Below are positions 44,201-50,954 of a DNA stretch of 64,000 bases, piece after piece. Below the pieces are notes generated by a model, which was not told where the DNA came from, did not search any database, and saw only the letters and a list, made by a program, of their open reading frames with translations. The stretch's first letter is position 1, and the number at the start of each line of letters is the position of its first letter. Both the position numbers and the translations under genes were made by a program. This stretch comes from a bacterium (GTDB lineage: Bacteria; Verrucomicrobiota; Verrucomicrobiia; Verrucomicrobiales; Akkermansiaceae), in contig JAAEZT010000002.1 of assembly GCA_018222765.1 (NCBI GenBank), forward strand, positions 46,111 through 110,110. Direction: 5' to 3'.

Positions 44201-46419
44201 TCCGAATTCAAAAAATCGGACGGATTCATGGTGATCGATACCGTCGGGATATCGAGCAAGGCCTCCTGCATGGTGTGGTCCGCAAGACCGAGATCGTCGT
44301 TCACGACCCGCGGATCCATTTCGTAGTCCGAGGGGTGAATCACATTCGGGTCACCGGAGTTCGACCAGTCGACCGGCCAGCCCGGCGGGTTGGCAGGTTG
44401 CTGAAGCACATCATCGACAAAGATGTAGGTATGGGAATCAACATTCGTGGAGAGCCAATTGCTGAAATAAGCGATCGCCCGGATCATCGAAGTCGTCGTG
44501 ATGTTGATGGGACCGGAGTAGACTGTTCCATAACTCGTCGTCGGCTTGGAGCCATCCGTTGTGTAGCGTATCGTGACCCCGGGAGTATCTGATGTAATTG
44601 CCAAGGCGAAGGGTGAGGAATAGAATCCCCGGTCGATGGAAAAATTCGTATCCTTCACCACCCCCGGATACTGCGTCGTGTTATTGACGGTGCCTGGAGT
44701 GCTCGACTGAAAGAAGACCGGTCCTCCTCCCGCCGCCGGAGGGCCATAGGAAATGTCGGTGAACTGCTCCGGGTATGTCGGCAAAAAACTATCGTCCACC
44801 GTCGTTCCGTCGGGCCGCACAATCGCCAGATATTCGCCATCTGCCGAAAGACTGAAATTGGTATGCGCCGCTCCGCCGGGGTCGACAACATTCTTGCCCG
44901 AAGCGAAGACCACCAGATACCCCGAAGCCGGAATTGTTGCGGACGGAAAATTCCACTTCGTCGGATTTTCCGCATTGTCGGTGAGATAGTATCCATCCAA
45001 ATTCACGATGCTTGGATTGGGATTATAGATCTCGATCCAATCTTCCCGGTTCCCAAAACCGTCGGTGATGTCAGTCACATTGCGGGTCAGGATCTCGTTG
45101 AGCTGAAGCGGGATCAAGGTGTTTGGAAAATCCGCCGGGTTGTTCGGGTCCGTTCCCTCTGCAGCTTCCAGGGAATCATTGAAGCCATCACCATCGGAAT
45201 CAGGGTCAGTCGGATCAGTGACCCAACCATTCGCTCCGATGGCCTCATCATTGTCATTCAGCCCGTCCCCATCGGTATCCTGCTCAAGAGGGTTTGTGCC
45301 ATAAACATTGACCTCATCGTCATCATCCAAACCATCGGTGTCAGTATCAGCTAGGGTCGGACTCGTCCCCGACGCCTGCTCCTGCACATTTGTCAGCGAA
45401 TCCCCGTCATTGTTTCCACTCCCTGTCGCGACACCCAAGTTGGCAAAGTAAAGGAGCTCCCAGTCGTCATCGAGATTGTCCAGGTCGGAATCATTGAGCA
45501 CCTCAATCTGAAACACTTCTTCGTAAAATGCTCCCATCGCATCCGTGGTGCGTATCCGAACCGAAAAGATCGTGCCTCCTGCGAAACCAGTCAAATCACT
45601 GTCAACCTCCAGATCCGCCCCGCTAATCGTAAATTGTCCATTATTCGAGTCACCTGCTCCTGCAGCGAGGGTATAGGTAAAGGTATCAGCTGGCGTCGGG
45701 TCTGTGGTAGAGAACGTTCCCACCACCGTTCCGATCGTCGCCGTCTTGGCAACCGTTAGCCCCGATAAATCCAAATCAGTTGGTCCGTCGGTCGAAACCG
45801 GATCCCCAACTTCCAGGCCATTGATAAAAACATTGTGCGAGCTGCTCGGACTCACGGCCGAAACGGTTCCGCTCAGAGTCACCGCTCCGCTTCCATCGGT
45901 GGTGACATTCAAGGTCACGAAATTGTCCGCCAGGGTCGCCGGGGTCGGGGAATTTTGGAAAATGTACCGCTGCGTCGGCGCTCCCCCTCCGCTCCAGTCG
46001 GCCGCCCTTCCGCCACTGGAGCTCCTGTCAAAACCCCAAATCGTGACTGGATATTCCGTATTGGGTTGAAGACCGGTAAAAACCAAACTCAAGCCACTCC
46101 CCTGGTTGTTGCTGAAGCTTCCGTTCGCGAACAAAAAATCCCGCCACATCGACGCCTCGCCGCCACCACCATTGTTTGAGCCCCGGTCTCTGGTGTCCAG
46201 ACCGACCGAGCCAATGGCGTCAACATCCAATCCGATGCTTCCGGGAAACGTCTTCGACCAGGAATCACCCAAATCAGAATCTCCGGACGAGATCGACTCC
46301 CAACCGCTCTGGGTCACGCTGCCCTGGTTAAAATCAATCCGCAGGGTCTGGGCTGACACCAAAAGCGAGCCGAAAAGATACGCAGCGAGAGTTCCCTGCA
46401 AGCGACCAGTCAAAATCAT
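41296..46419 (-). CDS. Giant surface protein with TSP3, lamin-tail, CHB_HEX and CotH domains (1707 aa)
   Basis: A signal sequence (TLAAYLFGSLLVSAQT) is followed by a carbohydrate-binding-like domain (about 25-200), a cadherin-like stretch (DLDLSGLTVAKTATIGTVVGTFSTTDP), and calcium-binding thrombospondin type-3 repeats (DTDTDGLDDDDEVNVYGTNPLEQDTDGDGLNDNDE). Then come a lamin-tail domain (LNEILTRNVTDITDG), a chitobiase C-terminal-like repeat (IRYTTDGSKPTTSYG), CotH (CKIEVHGNASRRSARMHKHSLRLTF; GLYWGLHDLTERYEDDW; FQVWDQEISL), a second chitobiase-like unit, a jelly roll, a second lamin-tail domain and the shared C-terminal module ending EFVRIRVTQRP. Likely a calcium-stabilised cell-surface adhesin or matrix protein; the role is not known. 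Confidence 0.86.
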   Translation of the reverse strand: MILTGRLQGTLAAYLFGSLLVSAQTLRIDFNQGSVTQSGWESISSGDSDLGDSWSKTFPGSIGLDVDAIGSVGLDTRDRGSNNGGGGEASMWRDFLFANGSFSNNQGSGLSLVFTGLQPNTEYPVTIWGFDRSSSGGRAADWSGGGAPTQRYIFQNSPTPATLADNFVTLNVTTDGSGAVTLSGTVSAVSPSSSHNVFINGLEVGDPVSTDGPTDLDLSGLTVAKTATIGTVVGTFSTTDPTPADTFTYTLAAGAGDSNNGQFTISGADLEVDSDLTGFAGGTIFSVRIRTTDAMGAFYEEVFQIEVLNDSDLDNLDDDWELLYFANLGVATGSGNNDGDSLTNVQEQASGTSPTLADTDTDGLDDDDEVNVYGTNPLEQDTDGDGLNDNDEAIGANGWVTDPTDPDSDGDGFNDSLEAAEGTDPNNPADFPNTLIPLQLNEILTRNVTDITDGFGNREDWIEIYNPNPSIVNLDGYYLTDNAENPTKWNFPSATIPASGYLVVFASGKNVVDPGGAAHTNFSLSADGEYLAIVRPDGTTVDDSFLPTYPEQFTDISYGPPAAGGGPVFFQSSTPGTVNNTTQYPGVVKDTNFSIDRGFYSSPFALAITSDTPGVTIRYTTDGSKPTTSYGTVYSGPINITTTSMIRAIAYFSNWLSTNVDSHTYIFVDDVLQQPANPPGWPVDWSNSGDPNVIHPSDYEMDPRVVNDDLGLADHTMQEALLDIPTVSITMNPSDFLNSDAEPATGIYSNPRSRWERTCSMEYILPDGSPGFQEDCKIEVHGNASRRSARMHKHSLRLTFSSTVGKPKLNYPLFPQSDVETFNKLVLRACFTDSWALVSWSGGRYRPNDSMYMRDVWMKDSMRAMGNASGNGDFVHLYVNGLYWGLHDLTERYEDDWYADHIGGETEDWEVNADILTPGPLWNSMISTLNGDITNNTVYEQAKNVIDIDNYIDYTFLHFYADAEDWPTKNGYAAVNAISGDGRWRFQVWDQEISLDKFSWNRYGSNSGSMRPFQRLRLNEEFRIRFADRVAKHIYNGGALTEQNSAQRFLGICAEMDKAIMAESARWGDVQANTPYGSTASSSTDPFNDHYPPTINSPIFFTREQHWIVERDNVVNNHIPMILNESDSRGIIPELRGQNLYPSIDPPVFMQHGGVVANGYELPVTATTGSIYYTLDGSDPREVGGGINPGAGMLTGGAIVDTFVDLEDTGWKYLGNGVAQSDSEVVVGNGSYGPSDWKHPNFDDSSWGTGQALLGYGTISGRTTRTTVGSASTNTLYFRKEFNVTGAGDYTELTFDIVRDDGVIVYLNGREVDRSNMTAGNKTYSDDAVASGSPEGGLVALDTLVLSPGDLVEGVNFIAVELHQAPSSTSDLGMDLRVRGAKPNGGSNTVTMTQTGTLKARALNGGEWSALTEAEFIVGAPAAVGNLVVSEIYYNPPGADESTEWIELMNISSGTIDLTDVSFSGITYTFPSGWLLPAGGRILVVSDQVAFAAANNTAGITIAPGEFTASLSNSGEELAVIDSTGTVDIQRFTYSDEAPWPTGPDGGGYSLVLIAPETAPDHGAALNWRSSAAIGGSPGTTDAVNFVGNPADDLDGDGLEALLEHALGSINGDAGASPESQVVIGTGLFNGGTEENFTITFRRNMAADDVIITAESSSDLANWDSLGVQYVSSIPNGDGTETVTYRSTTPFASIVREFVRIRVTQRP

Positions 46420-46485
46420 CTAAAAAAAGAGTCCAATTGAGAGGAAAACTCAAACGCAAAAACTCTCCTCGATTCCCAAAAACCG

Positions 46486-48228
46486 CTATTCCATCCTTTC
46501 CAGAGTCAAAAGACGGAATTCCATCGCCTCCGACCCGGGGATCTCGGTCGCGCTGAGAACCATCTGACCAGATCCTTGTTCAAGGGTAATCTCTCCAATC
46601 GGGATTGCCTTGAAGTCCTTCACGTAAGACTCCATTCGGGGGGAACGATCATGCTCCGCCCCAGTTTCGGGAACGTCGTGTGCTTCCGAAATTACGAAAG
46701 GCAGCTTCGCCTCCTTGAAAGTCAGCTCACATTTTGCTCCCACCTCTTTCGCCGCATAGTAGAGCACGACTTTGAAACTCCCCGCCTCCATCACCTCGAC
46801 ATCGAAGGCGATTTTTCCGTCCGTCGTTTTCCAGCTGTGAAAGTAAGAGCAATTGGGAAACTTGTTCGACCGCTTGATCCCGCCATGCACCTTGGCATCC
46901 CGCGCGGGCAGCTGGGTCATGACGCTGTCGGGATGAGCAATCACGAAGGGGCGATCATCATCCGAGTAACCCGGCATAAACTGCTGGCGGTGAGCCTCCA
47001 TCGCTTGCTTCAGCTCCTTCACCATCTCCGGCTTATCTTTGACGGGCTTCCGTTGCCCCGGATCTGCGACCATATCGAAAAGGTTTCCTTTATGATCCAG
47101 GCGAAACCGCTGGTTCCGTGCGCTGATCTTACTCTTCCATTGATTCACGATTGTCCGACCTCTCCAACTTACCTTCTCCCCTTTCAGTAAAGGCTTGAGA
47201 CTTCGTCCATCAAGCGGCTTTGACTTCTCCTGCGACACACCAGCCAAGTCACACAAAGTCGGCAACAAATCCTGCACGCTGGCAATCTGTGGAATCTTCA
47301 ATCCCGCCTTTACCCCGTTCGTCCAACGAAGGTAAAGCGGGCTCCGCACTCCCCCTTCATCCGTGCTCCCTTTCCTTCCCTTCATGCCGCCATTCCAACG
47401 AACACCGTTCGGCCCATTGTCGTGAAACCACACCACGATGGTATCGTCGGCCACTTTGAGCTCTTCGAGCTGCTTCAGCATCCGACCAACGTTCCAATCC
47501 AAATTCTCACACATCGCGAGCGCACATCGCTTATGATTATCAGCCTTCTTTGATTCCTTCTGCTGCTGGTTGGAAAACTTGAGTTCCTTCTTGGCAAACT
47601 TCTTCCAAAACTCCTCCGACACCTGCATCGGAGAATGCGGCGTGTTGTAAGGCACATAGGCAAAGAAAGGTTTTCCTTCCTTCACTGACTTATCGATGAA
47701 GGACATCGCCTTGTTCGTAAAATCATCCGTGCAAAAACCCTCTCCCTTCACAATTTGCCCATTGTGTTCCAAGAGCGGATCGAAGTAGTTCCCCCAATGC
47801 CCGCTGCAAAAGCCATAAAACTCCCCAAAGCCTCGACCGTTGGGATGATAGGGATACTGCATGCCATTGTGCCACTTCCCAAAAGCTCCCGTGCGATACC
47901 CCGCCGCCTTAAAATGATCAGCAATCGTCACTTCATCGAGATCCATCCTTTCCCCACCTCCCGAGGTCGAATAGACCCCGCTGCGCGCATGATGACGCCC
48001 CGTAAGAAATTCCGCCCTCGTCGGCGAACAAACCGCGCAGACAAAAAATCGCTCAAAACTGGCCCCCTCGCGCGCCAACGAATCGACATGCGGCGTCGCC
48101 AAATCACCATTTCCCGAACTCGACAAATCACCCCAACCCTGGTCATCGGTCAAAAAGACAAGGACATTGGGAGATTTCCCCGAAAGAGGAAGTAAACAAG
48201 CGAGAAGAGCTAAGAGACGGACGATCAT
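46486..48228 (-). CDS. Exported arylsulfatase-type sulfatase
   Basis: The chosen ATG at 48228 gives a signal peptide MIVRLLALLACLLPLSGKS; the longer frame adds 20 basic residues and overlaps the upstream gene. The sulfatase core shows PNVLVFLTDDQGWGD (metal Asp residues about 28-29), the maturation site CSPTRAEFLTGRH with the formylglycine Cys at about 67, GKWHNG, and FFAYVPYNTPHSPMQV. A C-terminal beta-rich addition (about 440-580) may bind carbohydrate. It would remove sulfate from polysaccharides or other esters outside the inner membrane. Activation needs a formylglycine-generating enzyme; the SUMF1-fold protein in this window lacks the expected Cys pair. Confidence 0.92.
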   Translation of the reverse strand: MIVRLLALLACLLPLSGKSPNVLVFLTDDQGWGDLSSSGNGDLATPHVDSLAREGASFERFFVCAVCSPTRAEFLTGRHHARSGVYSTSGGGERMDLDEVTIADHFKAAGYRTGAFGKWHNGMQYPYHPNGRGFGEFYGFCSGHWGNYFDPLLEHNGQIVKGEGFCTDDFTNKAMSFIDKSVKEGKPFFAYVPYNTPHSPMQVSEEFWKKFAKKELKFSNQQQKESKKADNHKRCALAMCENLDWNVGRMLKQLEELKVADDTIVVWFHDNGPNGVRWNGGMKGRKGSTDEGGVRSPLYLRWTNGVKAGLKIPQIASVQDLLPTLCDLAGVSQEKSKPLDGRSLKPLLKGEKVSWRGRTIVNQWKSKISARNQRFRLDHKGNLFDMVADPGQRKPVKDKPEMVKELKQAMEAHRQQFMPGYSDDDRPFVIAHPDSVMTQLPARDAKVHGGIKRSNKFPNCSYFHSWKTTDGKIAFDVEVMEAGSFKVVLYYAAKEVGAKCELTFKEAKLPFVISEAHDVPETGAEHDRSPRMESYVKDFKAIPIGEITLEQGSGQMVLSATEIPGSEAMEFRLLTLERME

Positions 48229-48260
48229 CTTTTTAAAACGAAGCCTGACTCCCCGGTATT

Positions 48261-48731
48261 TCAACAACACCCGGCCGGTCCGCAACAATCCGAAAGCTGT
48301 TCGTCGTCATACTCCGGAATCCCGCATTTGTCCTTGGCGAGACAATCGGTGTGCTTTTTCTCCAACTTCAAAACCAGAGCAGCCTCCCCCACTTCAACCG
48401 CCGCGAGCGGATACTGCGAAATCACCCCGTCCTCATACTCAAACTCCACCGGTAAAAAATCCCCCGGCATCACCGAAGCTCCCATTTCGAGAATCTTCAA
48501 CAACTTCTCAGCCCCAATCCGATGCTCCACATCCGTCGCCACCCAAGCCTGAAGCAGACACCAAGAGGCCACTCGCTTGGTCCCACCGCAATCGATGAAG
48601 TCCTTCCTTACTCCTCCCACCTCGGTGACATGAAAATGCCGTGGCACCGCCTCTCCGCCTGGAAGCACCAACTGCAACCCTTTTCCTGGATTCTCTCCAA
48701 GGACCTCTTTCAGAGCCTTCACATCAATCAT
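48261..48731 (-). CDS. DUF6428-like protein with Cys-rich C-terminal tail
   Basis: 156 residues. The pattern LQLVLPGGEAVPRHFHVTEVGGVRKDFIDCGGTKRVASWCLLQAWVATDVEHRIGAEKLLKIL matches, as far as I remember, the DUF6428 family, which often sits near arsenic or metal genes. The last residues, DDEQLSDCCGPAGCC, contain four cysteines in two CC pairs and look like a metal- or arsenic-binding tail. No ars gene is in the window. It lies 32 bp upstream of the sulfatase gene in the same direction and diverges from the desaturase gene across 100 bp of AT-rich spacer. Confidence 0.65.
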   Translation of the reverse strand: MIDVKALKEVLGENPGKGLQLVLPGGEAVPRHFHVTEVGGVRKDFIDCGGTKRVASWCLLQAWVATDVEHRIGAEKLLKILEMGASVMPGDFLPVEFEYEDGVISQYPLAAVEVGEAALVLKLEKKHTDCLAKDKCGIPEYDDEQLSDCCGPAGCC

Positions 48732-48831
48732 GGATTTAATATCAACCTATTTCTCAATATTTAAAGTCCAACTTATCGAGATGAAGGGTTGCCTATCTGC
48801 CACTTAGCTGAAACAAGCCTTTCGCTCTCAT

Positions 48832-49875
48832 ATGGGCACTGTCCCACTCATGAGCAATTACACCGACCTACCGACCATCAAAGAATGGAAAAGGATCGTC
48901 GCCCCGCACACCAAGCCCTCGATCGCAAAAGCCACTTGGCAAATCATCAACTCCATCGGCCTCTATTTTGCACTTTGGGCCGCGATGTATTTCACGGTAC
49001 AATTCTCTTATTTGGCTACTTTCGCCCTGGCTATTTTTGGGGGCGGCCTCCTCATTCGGGTTTTCATCATCTTCCACGACTGCGGTCACGGCTCCTTCTT
49101 TAAATCCCGCCGCGCCAACCACATCACCGGTTTCATCTCAGGCCTCCTCACCTTCACACCATACTTCCACTGGCGATGGGAGCACTCGGTGCATCATGGC
49201 GCATCCGGCGATCTCGACCGGCGAGGCACCGGCGATGTCTGGACCATGACTGTCGAAGAATACCTCTCTGGCTCCCGACCCAAGCGCCTCGCCTATCGCC
49301 TCGTTCGTAATCCCCTCATTCTCTTTTTCATCACCCCGATCATTCTCTTCGTCATTCGCGAACGCTTCCCCTCCAAAGGAGCCAGCAAGCGGGATCGCAA
49401 TTCCGTCCTCTGGATGAATCTCGCCATCATCGCCCTCGCCGCCGCGCTCATCTCAATCTTCGGATGGCAGCATTACCTTTTCATCCAGGGCACCACAATC
49501 AGCTTCGCCGCCATGGGAGGCGTCTGGCTCTTCTATATACAGCACCAATACGAAGGCGTCTACTGGGAGCGCAAAGATGAATGGAACTTCACCGCCGCCG
49601 CCCTCGAGGGCAGCTCCTTCTACAAACTCCCGAAAATCCTCCAATGGTTCTCCGGCAACATCGGCTACCATCACATTCACCACCTCAGCTCAATGATTCC
49701 TAACTACAATCTTGAGCAGTGCCACAACTCACACGAAATCTTCACCAGGGTGGAGCCCGTGACCTTCTGGAAAGGATTCAAATCCCTCAACTTCCGCCTC
49801 TGGGACGAAGAAGAAGGTAAACTCGTCAGCTTCCGCGCCATCAGAAAACGCGAGCGCAAGCCAAGGGCTGCTTAA
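48832..49875 (+). CDS. Membrane fatty acid desaturase
   Basis: 347 residues with hydrophobic segments (YFALWAAMYFTVQFSYLATFALAIFGGGLLIRVFIIF) and the three histidine boxes of the di-iron membrane desaturases: HDCGH (about 82-86), HSVHH (118-122, within HWRWEHSVHH) and HHIHH near residue 283. It inserts a double bond into acyl chains, with oxygen and an electron donor, at the cytoplasmic face of the membrane. An alternative start is the ATG seven codons later (MSNYTDLP). The 3' end overlaps the convergent amidohydrolase stop by 4 bp. Cold adaptation is a usual role. Confidence 0.93.
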   Translation: MGTVPLMSNYTDLPTIKEWKRIVAPHTKPSIAKATWQIINSIGLYFALWAAMYFTVQFSYLATFALAIFGGGLLIRVFIIFHDCGHGSFFKSRRANHITGFISGLLTFTPYFHWRWEHSVHHGASGDLDRRGTGDVWTMTVEEYLSGSRPKRLAYRLVRNPLILFFITPIILFVIRERFPSKGASKRDRNSVLWMNLAIIALAAALISIFGWQHYLFIQGTTISFAAMGGVWLFYIQHQYEGVYWERKDEWNFTAAALEGSSFYKLPKILQWFSGNIGYHHIHHLSSMIPNYNLEQCHNSHEIFTRVEPVTFWKGFKSLNFRLWDEEEGKLVSFRAIRKRERKPRAA

Positions 49876-50954
49876 TCGGCAATCCTCAAAAACTCCCGGC
49901 TCATCTCGAAGACTTCCTTCTTCGCCCCAAGGGCCGCCTTTAGTTTGACATCGCGATCCCACGAATTCTTCGTCCTGAGAATTCGCCAAAGCTCTCCCAG
50001 TTTCAAATTCAAAGTATACTGTAAGGGAGTCACCAGCGGTGTATTGGTGAGCGGATAATCCGTGCCATACATCAAGCGACCATTCAGGCGTTCGTCATTC
50101 AACACCACCGGCAAATACTTCCGACGATTACTCTGCGTCAGCGTGGAAATATCGGCTACGAGATTAGGAAACTCCGGCATCATTTCCAACAAGCGCTCGA
50201 CATTGTCCTGCCCCTCCGATTCCCCCGAGCTCGCCACGTGAGCCGCGATCACTTTCACCCCGCACTCCAGGGCGAATCTCAAGAGCCGGGGATCACCCAG
50301 CGCATTGTTCGTTTGCGAAAAAGAATCCTCATCGCCCACATGCGTCAGCAGCGGAAGATCCAACTCCACCAACTTCCGGTAGTATTCTTCATACCGCTTT
50401 TCCGACGGATCGATATTCTGAATATTCGGCAACCACTTTACCAGGACCGCTCCGTTCTCTTTCGACCACTCTAATTCCTCCAGGGCATCTTTTCGATTCG
50501 GATGCACGCTCGAAGCAAAGTAGAGCTCGGGAAACTTCTTCACACCTTCCCCTACAAAACGATTGGGCACGAAGACTTCCCCTCCTTCTCGATCCAATTC
50601 CCCCTCCACGGTATACGGCGCATCCATCGCCAAAATCACCGCGCCATCGACATACTCTGATTCCTGAATCGAGTTCGCAATAATCCCCATCAACGACTCA
50701 TCACCCTCTTCATTCACCTTCTTCTCATTGCTCCCGAAAATCTTCAAATAGAGCCCAAACTTCCAGCTATTGCGCAGCGCGTCCGAAATCCAGGCCCCGC
50801 TCCCACCCGCGCCGATTCCCGCGGTATGACAATGCATATCAATAATCCCCCTCGGCGGCTCGACCGCCTCCTCCCCGATCACTCCTCGAAACATCATCAG
50901 GCGCAAAAGAAATAGCGCCACGATCAAACCGCAAACGATCAGGAAGGGAATCAT
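49872..50954 (-). CDS. Membrane-anchored amidohydrolase (PF04909-like)
   Basis: An N-terminal membrane helix (MIPFLIVCGLIVALFLLRLMM) precedes a TIM-barrel amidohydrolase: IIDMHCHTAG gives the first metal pair H-x-H, then LLTHVGDED, VIAAHVASSGESEG and RLMYGTDYPLTNTPLVTPL with the final Asp. Enzymes of this group hydrolyse or decarboxylate small carbon-nitrogen or aromatic substrates; the substrate here is unknown. The start overlaps the rapA stop by 4 bp, so they are translated from one message, an unusual pairing of an RNA polymerase recycling factor and a membrane hydrolase. Confidence 0.86.
   Translation of the reverse strand: MIPFLIVCGLIVALFLLRLMMFRGVIGEEAVEPPRGIIDMHCHTAGIGAGGSGAWISDALRNSWKFGLYLKIFGSNEKKVNEEGDESLMGIIANSIQESEYVDGAVILAMDAPYTVEGELDREGGEVFVPNRFVGEGVKKFPELYFASSVHPNRKDALEELEWSKENGAVLVKWLPNIQNIDPSEKRYEEYYRKLVELDLPLLTHVGDEDSFSQTNNALGDPRLLRFALECGVKVIAAHVASSGESEGQDNVERLLEMMPEFPNLVADISTLTQSNRRKYLPVVLNDERLNGRLMYGTDYPLTNTPLVTPLQYTLNLKLGELWRILRTKNSWDRDVKLKAALGAKKEVFEMSREFLRIAD

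Noticed and set aside
45180-45420. Repeat-like tract resembling a direct repeat array
   Set aside because: It encodes the thrombospondin type-3 DxDxDG repeats of the giant surface protein; the periodicity is at protein level.
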